A stretch of 64,000 bases of DNA from Pararge aegeria (lineage: Eukaryota > Arthropoda > Insecta > Lepidoptera > Nymphalidae): NCBI RefSeq assembly GCF_905163445.1, contig NC_053190.1, positions 374,501 to 438,500 of the forward strand. The letters run 5' to 3'. The notes under the pieces are model-generated. The model was not told the origin of the DNA. It searched no databases and saw only the letters and a program-made list of their open reading frames with translations. This document shows, piece after piece, positions 35,099 through 48,277 of this stretch. Both the position numbers and the translations under genes were made by a program. Position 1 is the first letter of the stretch. Each line of letters opens with the position of its first letter.

Positions 35099-38000
35099 AT
35101 GGGGACTCGTGTAGACGACAACGAAGCCCTGCTGGCGGCCCTGCGTCGCGCCTTGGCACTCGGTGTGGACAGGTAGGCACCCGCGGCCGCAGTACCGTCG
35201 CACACGGCTGCTGATGCAGTCAGCTTTCTGCTTTGCATGGACGCATACCTTTATATCTCGAACCTCTGACCGCTGTACAAATGTAACGTATTTCTTTAAT
35301 TACTTAGTCATTACCATTTAAAATTGTATCTTTATTTAATCATTTACAGATACTTTGAAACAAATATAATATAAATTGTATCAAGATTTTACGATATTTT
35401 AAATAACTGCATTTTATGAAATATTATTATGGAAAAAAGATCTATAACCGTTTAATTGTTGTGATAAATTATAGAATAAAATATAATTTTACTCTTATAA
35501 TTTTAATTTTTTAAATATAACTTCATACAAATAATTTATAGAATATTATATTTTTTAAATACGACTATTTATAAATTATATCAGAATGGTATAGAATATA
35601 TTTTATTTGCAAAATACAAGTTAACTAGCTGTTATGGTATTCTAAATATTATGCCTTGAGAAATATTACAGGAAACCATAATTGAATAATTAACAAACAA
35701 CAAATTTTTAGAAAATATCACGCCACTCTTACTGTACTGTACTTATTGTATTTAAATTACATGATTAACAATTTATGGAAAATAGATTCCACATTATCTA
35801 TTTATGTGTTGGGCAACGCAATGTTATGCTCGCGACCCCCTACCTTTGGACCACTTCAAAAACTGTACGAGTATTACGTGAAAATACTCCTGAAAAGGTA
35901 CCTATGCTATTTATATATACATATATGAATATATGAATATCATACCTTTTATATATATATATATATATATAACTTTCATTAAAACCTTGTTTTCATGCAA
36001 ATGTTTGGTACAGCCGCGTAACTAACTATTGTATCGTGTTGTGTTGACTTTTGTCGTTCGCTGCTAAACATTTTACAATGGCATATGGTTGAGCTCACGC
36101 ATTTTCAAGCTGCAAACGTTTCAACAAGCGATCAAGGCGAGGATAAGTCTCTGATACAATCTTCGGCCAATAACTGGTTTAGTTACTAATGCCTAACTAA
36201 CTTCTATTAACTAACTACTATCAATTAACTGCTATCCTGGTGTATCGTTAATAGGCAATTGATTGAAGGATGGTATCAATAGGCAGCCAGTACTTGGAAT
36301 ATAATTTGGGACAACCTATTATATACTACCTATTATAGTTCGGGTGTGCGTTTTATATAAGTGAAGTCAGTGTTATGGTTTCGGGTATTGTGCTCCATTA
36401 ATTTTAGATCATAGAAAGGCTAGGTATTCTTAAACTATATGAGCACAGTTTTATGTGTCGCATCAAAGTCGGTCCATTTATCTTCGATCAAATGTACCTA
36501 TACTAAAGGAGTCCAATACAAAATCTAACAGTAGAAGGTTTTTGTTCCTGACTTATGATCTTTTACAGTTCAAAGATATTGAACTTATAAGATGCCCTTT
36601 CTTAAAATAAGATATTCCGTCACTTTTATTGCACTTTGGACCTTAAGCTTGACCACGTACCAAACTAACGAAAACTGGTTCCCAATTATGCGTGCATTTC
36701 GCGAACACGCTTTGATGACCACTGTTAGTTGATCTTAGTAGGTACTTAGTTAAATGTTGATTGCATAAAATTGCACGTCCGTTTCATAAACTAAAAAAAT
36801 AACTGTCTGTGAATTTATTGACATGATTTTAAATACTGCCTGTAAGCTTCTACGATTACTACGTGTAACTCAAACTAACTCACGCTTTAAATTTTTTGTA
36901 CGTCTATCTTCTCTGAAACTTCCACTAGCATCAAAAAGATTATGTGCAGCATTTATTACAGGCTTTTCATTTCAGTTCGAACATTGTATCATGTATCTCC
37001 CATACATAATACAATGTTCGAGCTGAAACGGAGCTGCTATATTTTTGAATATAGAGACATTAATATCAGCATAGAAACACTGTTTTTAAGGACATAGCTC
37101 GTAAAGTTTATGAAAAGTAACCAATAAGGATAATAGGCAACCATTAAGGATGAACGGTTGAATGCGAAAAGTGTACGTACCGGAAATTAGGCCGACGAAG
37201 TCGCGAACGAGTTAAACGTTACAAATAACGGAATTGGGAAATCAAGTTAAGAACCCCCGCTTTTTGTGGAAGTCGGTTAACATACTTATACCACGTTACA
37301 CATACCAGAGATATAAAGTTTTCTAAACGATAAATTGATCGAAATCATTAATTGAGCACTGCGTCGTTGCTCGTTGATCACCTCCACTCGTACGCCACAT
37401 GCTGCTCTTCCAACAACCGACACACTTATTTTATTTGTTGCACTCAACTTATATTCTGAGTAACGACTTATTAAATAAACTTAAAAATCCCAAGCAGAAC
37501 TTGGGAACTAACTAAATATATTTTCATTCAATCATTGAAGCTATATCCGAGACTAATTTGTGTGAAAAAAATATTTTTAATAGATGTGCCCTACGGCTTC
37601 GCCCGCGTAAATTACGGGACGCGACCTACTGCTACATAGTCTACACCTAACCTCAATAAATCAGATACCAAGAGTAAAATTATTTGAATCGTACTGATCT
37701 AATATAATCGTGCCAAATATATAAACTTAGACATTAAGTACAAATAGTATTTCAACATATTTAAACAAACGACTTATGTGTGGGCGAATAATGTACTTGA
37801 TCAATGAAATTTGTAACATTTTTTATTTAGTCCTGGCACTGAAGTCCTCATAAATGTGACAACACTTTATGTACTCAGTATCGTTAAGTCTGAAGTAGCG
37901 GTGTGCTGCTGTCCGCTCAGGAGTTCTGTTCTCTATCTTCAATCATATTCATCAGATGTACACAAATTTTTGGAAAAACTAAACTGATAGTAGAAAAGAA

Positions 38001-41000
38001 TTATTTAAATCGATTAATATTTCACCTCAAATCGTGTGAAGTTTCATTTGAATTTATTTAGTAGTTTCAGCTTGATGCGCGGTCCAGATACATACAGACA
38101 GACAGACAAGAATGAAAAAAATTACAGTTTTGGGCCCAGTATCGGTAATAGTGCCCTCCAAAATCATTTTTTAAATATCTTCAATGTTAATGACCAGTTA
38201 CAGTTTTATTATAAGTAGGTAAAGATAGATAAACGTGTAGTAAGTAATGATTCTAAATGCATAATAAGTGTGTTATAGTTATGAGAAGCGATGTTAGCCT
38301 AGTGTTCAGGACTTCGAACTTCGATATCTTTCAAGGAGACCTCAGACCGAGTTCGATTTCCGGCATGCATCTCTAACTTTTCACAGTTAAATATAGCTTA
38401 CTTTTACGGTGAAGAAAACATCGGGAGAAACCTGCATGCCTGAGAGTTGCTCATAATTTCCTCAAAAGCGTGTGATGACTGATGTCTACGAATCGCACTG
38501 GCCATTGTGGTGTTCTACGGCCCGGTTCTTTTTCATTATGAGAGTTGAATGTGATGTGTTGATAATGCTGATTATAACTTACAAAATAGTGGTCAAATTG
38601 ATGACAACCGATAGGCTGCATCGATAGCATTATCGCGTTTCTAATATCACGTATTTATATAAACAACGATTAAGTGTGCAATAAAGCAGGATTATTGCTG
38701 ATATCGCGACAACAATCTTGTAAGAAACACCAGCTAAATGATACACACACTCGTATTTTGGCTACATATTGTATGACATTAATAATTCACTTGAAACTAT
38801 GTTGTAATGGATTTAGATAAGGTAAATGAAATGATAAACTCATTTCATTTCTATTGATTTATAATATAATACGAACGCGATCGTGTCCGTACGTTGCCCG
38901 AAAAAGACCCGCGCTGAAAAGTATCGCTAACGTAACAACCTCCAAAGTCCCAATTGCTGGCGAAACAAGGCGCCCGGTTCCTTGCCGCGTCGGCCGGACT
39001 GTTTTCCATCCAGAGCCTCGGCAGCATGTGGACTTATCTCTGTCCAACAACTGTACTGACATTCCCAACGAGTTAAGTCGAGCTGCGTGCCGTAAGTTCC
39101 CTTCGATATTCTAGCCCTCGGGATCAACCTCTGGAGACGCTTCGTGTTCGCCCCACGCCAGGGTGTCACTCGTCAGTATCATTATCATCCCACTACCGAC
39201 CAGCTAAAGGCCATACGCTTTTGAGAAATGTATTGAAAACTCTCTGGCATCCAGGTTCCTTCTGATGATATTCTTTTGTTTAATTTTGCGGGACCACTAT
39301 TTTGGAATTAAAATGGTAGACCGGGCTCCATACTACAATATTCAAAGTAACTTTTCATGAGTTTCAGATTAAAAATAAGTCCGGCCCGTACGGTACCCGC
39401 GACACAGTGAATATATTAACTTGTATATTATTTACTGTGCCCGCAGTAAGAGGAGAGGTGGTGGTTGTAGAGAACTGTATTTTGATCTGCACACGGCACC
39501 AAATACAAGGGGGATGCAATAAAAACCTACGTGTAAATTTCACCCCTTCGCAACAAAACTTAATTACGTACAAAACTTCATTATGAAGTATGGGTGGGGT
39601 AGTTACAACCTTGTCCAAAAGGCTGGACTCAAAAGGCCGCCAGACGTCGCGCGATACACATTCCGCGCCGTCTCGCACGCGTAGTGATTCTCGTAGTGTT
39701 GACTGTTTACATGATTACAGTAATCTATGCTACCAGTGTCATCATCTCCGCCGATCGCAGTCCGCCACTGAACATCGTAGCTCTTGTGTAAAGATTAACA
39801 CACCACGGTATCCTGTCTAACGGCTATACCTGCGACTCGCTGGATGTCTACCAAAGCTTTGCATCTCGTCGGTGTGCTACGTAGATTTTTTTATGGACCT
39901 CCACAATTTGATCAAGTGGAGATATTCCGAGCGCGGTCGTCTCCAGCGCTACTTAGTTACCATGTTCTTTTCTGCAATGTTATACGTAACCCAGATTAAG
40001 ACGCTGTTCTAATGCTCCGCTCAGTCAGGCCACCATGCCAAATACTTTGCTTTATGAGTTTTTAAATGTCTTGAAAAGCTGCTGGACCTGGATTTAATGT
40101 TTTGTTTATACCTACGTATTGTATTCCGCTTCTGACTCGACTGCACCGCACTAAGCTGCTGTTTATGAGACAAGGTCATGGCCCTGCGGAAATAGGACGT
40201 CTGTAAGGCTTCCAACCTTAAGTGTTTTGTACAGCCTTTGTAGAACGCGGGCAGATCTGCACACATCTGTTATAGTGGAAAATTAGATAATATCCAAATA
40301 AATAAGTCGTCATAAACGGGTTCTTAGATTCGCTGATAACATCATTTATTATCTTTCTCAAGAACTCTAAGAACTTCTACTGTCTTTACTTGTTTTTATT
40401 TAACATACCACCGTAAACATTCATTTTCTGATTCCTACATTAATCGTTTTTTGGCGGTTTACTTTACCGGTTTTTTTTTTAAAGAATATTAATTTAATGA
40501 AACAAACTTATTAAAATCTTAAAAGCAAAAGTAATTAATAAAATCTTTCACTTTTGACGGAGTAAAAGTGTGAAGTCGTCAAAAACTTTTATCCTCCCTC
40601 CCAAAGGAATGGTCCTGAATTTAGGAATAAATAGTATCAAATGTCCCACCTCGTAGTATGAACTCACATCATGCCAAGCTTCTTCATCAAGACAGACAAT
40701 CAGACGAGCAAAAATGAAGTATATGCAGTTTTGACTTCAGTAGCTATTAGTGGTCTACAAAAAAAATAAAAATATCTTCTATGTATAGAATTCGGTCCGT
40801 TGATACAGCTTTATTATAAGTATATATATAAAAGATATAGAGAGATAAAGAAATGTGATGAGGTATATTAGGCAATTCAAATACACTGGAACTGACATTC
40901 TTTTCTCTTTTATATGTATTCTGTGGCATAGGTACATAGCTCGCCAGTAACGCGCCGCACCGATCACGTCTGCGCGGGAATTCATCGGTCATTCTTAATT

Positions 41001-44000
41001 TATGGACGTAATCGACGTACCGATTGCCAGTCTTCGCGGAGTGTGTCGCCGGTTAGGTGCCCGCGTCATACGCGCTGCACCCAAATAATAATATATATAA
41101 CACTAAAAGAAAGCGGTCCATCGCGGAGATAATCGGCGCTCACCGCTCGCGCGTCTGACCGGCCCGGCCCGCAGGTTGCACGAGGAGCGCGAGCGGGCCC
41201 CGTGCCTGCGCGACGCCGGCATGCGCGTGCTGGGCAAGCAGCGGCGCGTGGCGCTGGACGTGCTGATGGCGTGCTGGGGCACGGGCACGTGGCTGGGCGT
41301 CAACGGCGTGTACATGCAGCTGCCGCTGCTGGTGCAGCGCCTGCCCGAGCGCTGGCGCCTGCCGTCGCACATCGCCGTGGTCATCCAGCTGGCCAACGTG
41401 GGCGTGCTGCTGTACGCGCTGCTGCGCCGCGTGCTGCCGCGCGCGCCCGACGCGCCCTACGTCGTGGCGCTGCTGCTGCTGGGCACGCTGGCGCTGTTCC
41501 TCAACGGCTTCCTGTACGCCGAGACGGCCGTGCTGGCGGGCGCCGAGCGCTCCGTGTCGTTCCTCACCATCACGTTCTTCACCGGCCTCGTGGGCTGCAC
41601 GAGCTCCGTGCTGTTCTACCCGTACCTGCGCCACTTCCGCGACGTGTACCTGGCCACGTACCTGGTGGGCGAGGGCCTGAGCGGGCTGCTGCCCAGCGTC
41701 CTGTCGCTGGTGCAGGGCGCGGGCGGCGAGCCGCACTGCGAGTACGCGCCCGGCAACGCCACGGCCGTGGTGCGCCAGCCCGAGCCGCGCTTCGACACCA
41801 CGGTGTTCATGGGCGTGCTGGGCGCGCTGTCGGCGCTCAGCCTGGGCGGCTTCCTGCTGCTGCACCTGCCGGCCTTCCGCGCCGAGCGCGTGCAGCCGGG
41901 CGCGGCCGCCAAGGAGGACGAGGCGGCGGGCGGCGCGGCGCTGCGCAGCCCGCGCTGGGCCGCCGTCATGCTGCTCATGGCGCTGCTCAACGCGCTCATG
42001 AACGGCGTGCTGCCGGCCGTGCAGTCGTACTCGTGCATGCCGTACGGCGCGCAGGCCTACCACCTGGCCGTGACGCTGGGCGCCATGGCCAACCCCGCCG
42101 CGTGCCTGGCGGGCGTGTGGCTGCGGCCCGTGCGCGCCCGCGTGCTGGCCGCGCTGCTGGCCGCCGGCGTGCTGCCGCTGGCCTACCTGCTGGCCACGGC
42201 CGCGCTCAGCCCCGCGCCGCCGCTGCGCACGCACGTCGCCGGCACCGCGCTCATCGTGAGTGATATTGATTAGCGCTAATATGCGATAGAATCTAGATCT
42301 CAAATTCATTGGCGTGCATAGAGTTTCTGCAAAGGGTATGCAGACGATATCATATTCCGCCGTCGAATAAACCGTTCCTTTAGAAGAGCCTCCGAGTGAG
42401 TAAACCACGAAATTATTGAGATCCATATTTTACCAAATTATAATTCAACATAAAAACTCAAATTAAAAAGTCGCTTCCAACTCCAAAAACAAGTGCCTGT
42501 ATATCATGCATGTCATGTCAATTGTCTCTGCTTGCGTCACCGATTTTGTATCGATAAAGTCAGATAGTAAAATACATACTATACTAACATGGGAATTGTC
42601 TTTTGCTCTATCTTCCCATTGAATTCTTCTATCGTTTGTAGTAGAGTTTTCAACCGACTTGTTTTATTTGTATATTTGTTACACGATTACTCCGCCAATT
42701 ATACACCGATTTGATGATGCTTTTTTTCTTTGGTATGTCACAATATGTCAGAGGTGATCGCATATTACTTTGCTTTACATTTTTCATTGGAGGGTTCCTA
42801 AATGTAACTTGAGCATTTTCTTACGAAACGTTACCGTACCATTTAGTCACGCCAAACTGAGGATAAAGACCAAGAATTGCCACACAAACTATACAATAAT
42901 AAGTCTAACACTAAATGCGATTCGATTATGGTATTATGCTCGTCACAATAAAGGAGCTGACGATAAAGTGCCGCAACTATTAACGCCGCGGCTTCGGGAA
43001 AAGAAATATTTTGTAGAAGGTTGTGAGCAGTGTCAAATTTGGCTATTTTAACTTAGATATTATTATAAACCTCAAACCCACTCAAAAGCGTAAGGAACAT
43101 AATATTTTTACATAATAGAACCGACTTGGTAAATATGTTTTTTAAATAAAATAAAAAAACCGACTTCACCATACTCCTAGGAACTAAAAAGCAAAAAAAA
43201 TGCTGCAATACCAGTGTACACAAACGCTACTATTGCGACCTAAATATGATAGTTAGATATATTCCCTCGCGGACTTTTTTGTACGTAATAATGAGTAAGT
43301 ACTTTAATTATGTGTACATATTTTTAATATATTATCAATAATTTTTAATACCGCAACCCAAATAATGAACTTTATAGACAAAAATTTGCTACTTTGGGTT
43401 ACATTATTGTTGATTTTTTAATAACAGCTCGACCGATTTCGATAACATATAAATATGACCACCTGGAAAGTAAGCCCTTTAAAACAAAAAAAGAATTTTC
43501 GGTTCAGGCGTCTTCGAGTAACCGGATAACATACATAAAAAACGTGTGTGTACTAATGTACACGCGTTAGAAGTTATACTTCATTGGCGTAACAAGATAA
43601 AAATCAACATCAAATCAAACATTGTCTTTCGTAGAAATTTTATTCTACTTTTGTAGAGAAAACGACATTAATAATACAACGAAAAATATGAAATGAATTT
43701 TCTATTATAACGCATTAAGTAGTTAAAGAAAGTTTATTTAAATATCACAAAAAAAATATTTCTATATAATTAAAGAAATGGACATCATAAACATAATTAA
43801 ACGAAGGACTTTCACTAAACTTTAAATTTGAGATTTTTGTACAATTAAATCACCGGAATGAGCGCCCGCAGACTTTGACAATTGAATGTGTACACTGTCA
43901 AACCTTATAGCTAACTTCAGGGTGTTGGTTTTTTGTGACGGTGTGCAAGCGCATCGTAAAAATTTAGTCTCCTCATTTTTCCCTAACGCGCCAAAAGAAG

Positions 44001-44745
44001 TATAACTTCAAAAAAAAAAGATTCCGACGAATTGAGAACCTGCTCCTTTTTGAAGTCGGTTAGAAACAACTAAAAAGCAAGAAATAAATATTGGTCTGCA
44101 ATATTTTTAGTTCGGTTTCAAGTAAAATCGGCTCTTTTTTCAAAAAATGTTTGCAACAGAGCTAATCAGCGGAAGCACTACTGTCATGATTATTTCTACC
44201 GCCAAGCAGCATCATTGCAAAGCTGTGTTCCGGTCTGAAGGCCCACACGAGGCTGAAGACCTACGCCCGGATTGGCGCACGGCGGCACGTTGCAGGACGT
44301 GCTCCTTGCATGCCCTAAGCAACAAACCGCGAGTCTGTTTGCTGCTTACCAAATTGGCCTTCGATTTGGTCCGTCAATTATGACTATAGACAAAACTGCT
44401 ATTGGTAAGACATTTGAATGTTTTGAAATTATGCGAGACCTTTGGGTCCCTACCGATAATCAGCGGTGCAGTATTGCCTGGCGCCGCAACACAGAGCCGA
44501 GGAGGTACATTTGTATGTTTCGCGGCTTCTCTCAGGTGGCGGCCTGGGTGTCGGTGTTCGGCGTGCTGTCGTACGCGCGCATGTGGGTGTACGAGTGGGC
44601 GCGGCGCGGCGGCACGGCCGGCATGCGCGCTTGCGGCTTCGTGACGCAGCTGGGCTCCGCGCTGGGCTCGCTGGCGCTGTACTTCGTGGTCAACTACACC
44701 GACGCCTTCGTGGAGGCGCCGCCGTGCGCCGAGCGCCCGCTGTAG
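35099..44745 (+). CDS. Riboflavin transporter (SLC52/RFVT family), three exons
   Basis: Exons: 35099-35172, 41175-42255, 44536-44745 (stop TAG). Phases carry across both junctions, giving 454 aa, normal for the family. Exon 1 codes a short hydrophilic N-terminus (MGTRVDDNEALLAALRR); exon 2 begins with RLHEERERAPCLRD and then the family's first membrane segment, LMACWGTGTWLGVNGVYMQL. Many further hydrophobic segments follow, including FFTGLVGCTSSVLFYPYL and VLPAVQSYSCMPYGAQAYHL, and the last exon ends FVVNYTDAFVEAPPC. Animals cannot make riboflavin; these plasma-membrane carriers import it for FMN and FAD synthesis. That role is inferred from family resemblance. Exon 1 is the least certain part because it codes no conserved segment, but its phase, start and donor fit. 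AATAAA lies at 44816-44821. Confidence 0.88.
36970..37028. repeat. 27-bp inverted repeat with 5-base loop
   Basis: Left arm 36970-36996 and right arm 37002-37028 pair over 27 positions with two mismatches. One of these becomes a G-U pair in RNA from each strand. The loop is ctccc. The compact shape would give a stable RNA hairpin. No expression evidence is available and no microRNA family is recognised. Confidence 0.65.
38285..38550 (+). repeat. tRNA-derived SINE
   Basis: The head has a B-box-like gagttcgatttcc at 38349-38361 after tagcctagtgttcagg. The body contains cggtgaagaaaacatcggga and cctgcatgcctgagagtt, and the end has ggccattgtggtgttctac. The same body occurs at 48,278-48,575, identifying a shared SINE family. 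It is not a functional tRNA gene. Confidence 0.75.
38870..39850. repeat. GC-richer repeat debris
   Basis: Several blocks stand out from the AT-rich intron: 38,870-39,170 and 39,580-39,840 are GC-rich with short broken frames. At 39,180 a catcccactaccgaccagc tail resembles the SINE/LINE tails elsewhere, and 39,380-39,490 resembles 57,530-57,645. They look like nested, decayed transposon pieces; exact families were not established. Confidence 0.35.
43154..44065. mobile_element. Candidate non-autonomous element with AACCGACTTCA terminal inverted repeats
   Basis: AACCGACTTCA at 43158-43168 is matched by its exact inverse TGAAGTCGGTT at 44051-44061, enclosing about 0.9 kb of AT-rich, non-coding DNA. 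Similar gaagtcggtt or aaccgactt ends occur near 37,272 and 42,651. The terminal motif is common in lepidopteran repeats. Treating this as a single element is inference; it could be two adjacent copies. Confidence 0.45.
44140..44390 (+). repeat. Unclassified interspersed repeat, copy 1
   Basis: It shares with 54,870-55,105 the run ctgcc/ccgcc-aagca...cattg, gctgtgtt-ccg/tca-gtctga, ggcggcacgttgcag, acgtg and a final ggtccgtcaat. Both copies lie in plus orientation close to a 3' splice site. It is probably a LINE 3' end; the class was not determined. Confidence 0.55.
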
Positions 44746-44815
44746 CGCGCCCGCGGGGCCGCGACACGTGACGTGAACGTTAATGAGAACAGTATTGAGT
44801 TCAAAACATTTGTAA

Positions 44816-44821
44816 AATAAA
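44816..44821 (+). terminator. Polyadenylation signal of the riboflavin transporter gene
   Basis: Canonical AATAAA 71 bases downstream of the TAG stop at 44743-44745. Confidence 0.65.
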
Positions 44822-47022
44822 ACTGCGCCGCGCGGAAGTTTAGCAGATCTGCCGGCTGGCCGAACCGCGCGACATACGACCAACGTGCCACACATTACAT
44901 TCCCTCCAACCCGTAGCCCATTTTGATTTCTATTGCAAAATTTGTTAAACACACTTTTGTTAAATTAATTTAAAAGATTTCTTTATATAATCACAAGTTT
45001 AGACAGCGAAATCTTTCAAAATCCAGACGCCTGAATTTTTACACTTCTTTAAATTAATTGTGAATTAGTTTACGAAATACGCTGAGTCGGTAGACATCAA
45101 GCGATAAAGCTGGTTGCAGGTCTACTTACGTACCGTTTTTCAAAAGTTTAATCCCGTCCTAAGCACGCGCCAAACGTACCAATGAAATGCGCGTACGATT
45201 TATGATTATGGATGTACCCGATGCCGTCAGCGTACTTCGTATATTATATCGTAGCCTCAATTTGTCTCCGATACCTGACGGTATTATTAATACCCAATTG
45301 TTTCCGGCATAGTCAGCCATGAAAGGCAAATTTCGAAGTGCAATAAACCATTTTATAATGTAATCATTTTAGTGTAATGTAATGAATTATGATATCGTTT
45401 TATAATCGAGCACTTTTTTTAAGTGTACGCTCAAAAGTCAAACCCTAAGCCCTGTTTGAAGTGACGATCTATAATGACCAATGACAGTTATATGTGAGGA
45501 GCCGTCAAAATATACGTCACAAAATGCACTTCTTCAATGAGGAGAGACAGGCAGGGCGCTGCTGTAATAGGACGAATTATAAGTAAAGACTATAAAGATG
45601 AGGACTTTGCAAATGTACTGATATTGACATTTTGAATCGGTCAATACTAAAACTTGACCATGTGTGACTGATGCACGTACGTGCTGAGTTAGGCCAATTA
45701 AATTTGCTGTGGTAGAATAGGAATTAGTTTAGAATACACTTAATTAAGGATGTCTTTATTGCTAATCCTGTTGCACTTACAGAAATAGTGCCATCTATTT
45801 TCTTCTACGGAGAAAATTGTGACAAGGATGGCACAGTTTTCAGACCTGTCAATTTAGTTGATTTTAAAGAATTTGTGTACAATACAATTGGCGCCATTCA
45901 CTTCTATGGCACCGCGCGAGCAAGAACAATTGTTCTGTGCCAGACGTTTCATGCACTGTACCTTCAGATTTTAAACCAATTAAATCAAAAAATCTCTACT
46001 TCTACTAAAACTTCATTTTCTAAAGCGGTGCGGTATAAGTGAGTGACTGCCATTACACCAAACTGTATGCTGGTGACCGTTGGCACTACTTTCGTGCGGT
46101 CAATTTAGTATCAGTGCCGCGTGCAACCCAAGTAGTGCCACTATTGTATAGAATATTGTTTAAAAACTTAGCTGAAATGTTGATTTACCCCGAATGAGCT
46201 CGAGTGATATCTTGTTAGTTGTTTAAATAATAAATTTGACTTTTATTTACTTGCTGATAAAATTATATGGCCGCGTTTGTCAGGGAGATACACAGATACT
46301 AATCTGATATATCTACATACTTAAAATTATTTATATAGAATTAAGGAGCGAGACTGTTTGTTGTGAAACCTTTGATAAGATCGGGACGGAATTATGTTGA
46401 ATGTATGTACGATGCACATGGGTAGCTAAACATACCTAAATTAATGTTTCATGATTCATTTATTGTCATAAATTAGCTTAATTTGAATATTTTAATGGTT
46501 ATTATCGCTGATGTGTGCCCAGTCATTTGAGCACACACTCCTTAAGGAGCCTTTGCCCAGTAGTGGGACCTTAGTGGGCTGATGATGATGGTTTTTGCTC
46601 TGCAACGGCGAATGGCCGTATTAATTAATATATTTAATTACGGATTACGTGCACAAACGTAATAATAATATTACTTTCATTTTAATTTTATATTTGCATA
46701 TCTAAGTGTTTGTTTCTAGTGGACGTTATAACTGTCACTGATTTCTTTGATTTTAGTGCTCAAACGGATGTACTGAATTGAATGCGGTTTGTGAAGTGCA
46801 TACATGGACATATCATAATCATAACATATCCGAGCAGGATCTTAGAGACGTCTTAGGGCATGCAACAAGAGGCGGTTGAACCACGATGAAATTATAAATT
46901 AGCTACTTTCTTGTAAGATGCTGAGCCAGATCCCATGCTACTTATTGCATTACACGGGTACTGTTGATGGTGAATGGTGTTGATTCTGTTCTGCTGTCCT
47001 TTTCACGCAATACTTTTAAACA

Positions 47023-47255
47023 TGGCAGACAGCCGATTGGCGCAGTGCTCTCTGAGTCGGCTGTGGGTTCGATTCCACAACTGGTAAATGTTTGTGTGAT
47101 TTACATGAATGTTTTTCAGTGTCTGGGTGTTTATCTGTATATTATGCCTAAGTATTTATGAATATTATTCATAAAAATATTCATCAGTTACCTTAGTACC
47201 CAGAACAAAAGCTACGCTTACTTTGGGGCTAGATGCTGATGTGTATACGGTATGT
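47023..47255 (+). repeat. tRNA-derived SINE
   Basis: The head ccgattggcgcagtgctct (A-box-like) and gggttcgattccacaa (B box, about 47,086-47,101) is followed by the body tgtctgggtgtttatctgta, attcataaaaatattcatca and the end cttactttggggctagatg. This is a very common lepidopteran SINE. The tRNA-like head lacks a full cloverleaf and is not a tRNA gene. Confidence 0.8.
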
Positions 47256-48277
47256 ATATGTAATAGGTATATTTACGTATATTTAGCTGAGAGATGTCAT
47301 GTTTTAAATGCTTGTGCTTGACGACTATTGCCTCATAGAATGCAATGATGAGGTTTTTGGGTTGAGGCATAAGAAAACGCCAAATTTCTCTTACATCAAA
47401 TGCTCTAAGGTGACAGGGAAAAAAATAGAAATAAATTAATGAAATGTTGTTAAAATTTTTCAATGAGTTCCAGTTTAAACATGGTATTATATTAAACGTA
47501 AGTTAATAGTAATGCATTAACCAACAACGCTAGTATCCTTTTTGATAATACTTAGGGTCGTAGATAAATCGTATTAATTTAATTAGTTCCATAAACAAAA
47601 TATTATAATCAACTGAACGTACCTACCTCGCACCTAGTTCGCGGAACTAATCAAATTTTCCATAAACTTTTTAAAGTACTTACGATATTTTTCTATTGTT
47701 TCTTTATTTTTAGTTTAAAGGCCTGGTTACCAAAAAACGTATTGTTTACGTAATAAGTACGTACCTAATTGTGTTTGAGTTTCAATTTATTTATGTAGCA
47801 ACTTTCAACAGAGTTATAAACAAAATGTTGTGATTTGGTTGGGTGCATTAAAATATTGTAGCGTTATCGCATCCGGTGCTTGCTACTTAATAATATAAGA
47901 ATGTTAGTAAAAGTTCTCGGCACGAAAGCTGAAAGTAATGCTATTTTCTAGCTTTTGTGACGAATAAGCTTCAACTTTGAAGTCATAAGAGATCGCAAGC
48001 TTGGTGCGTGTCAACAGAGTTTATAGATGTTGAAGTGTCACGAAAAGACAATAAAAAATGTTATTTAAAATCTATTATGAAGTTTTATTACCCCCCTTTG
48101 TTTTAGAACTCTGACAAACTTTTGAATCGTGTCGTGACGTACCAATTCGACCCATAAAAATAAGTAGGTACCAGAGCAAGTCTGTCAACAGGTAAACGTA
48201 TTCATTACGACATCATCGTCTTTCATAAATACGTAGGTAGGTACATTCCTAATTACGCTGAATTAGTCTTGAATCTA

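Larger units (their letters stand above)
35173..41174 (+). other. Riboflavin transporter intron 1
   Basis: AT-rich intron of 6 kb. It contains an (AT)n microsatellite at about 35,948-35,971, a long hairpin at 36,970-37,028, a SINE at 38,285-38,550, and GC-richer repeat debris at 38,870-39,850. A short block at 37,824-37,856 recurs at 56,857-56,890. No extra exon was identified. Confidence 0.5.
42256..44535 (+). other. Riboflavin transporter intron 2, filled with repeats
   Basis: Apart from the two elements listed within it (43,154-44,065 and 44,140-44,390), it has AT-rich sequence and an isolated caaccgactt end at 42,651. The 93-codon frame 42770-43051 has no recognised family. Confidence 0.5.

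Noticed and set aside
41202..42263. 353-codon open frame in another plus frame
   Set aside because: Alternative-frame shadow of the same exon, Ala/Arg/Gly-rich with no domain.
41140..42426. 428-codon minus-strand open frame
   Set aside because: Antisense shadow of the GC-rich riboflavin transporter exon; its translation is low-complexity Ala/Arg/Gln/His and resembles no family.
44374..44952. 192-codon minus-strand open frame
   Set aside because: Antisense shadow of the last transporter exon and its flanks.
47030..47101. tRNA-like A and B boxes
   Set aside because: They are the head of a SINE; the sequence cannot form a complete cloverleaf with an acceptor stem. The same holds for 38,285 and 48,278.
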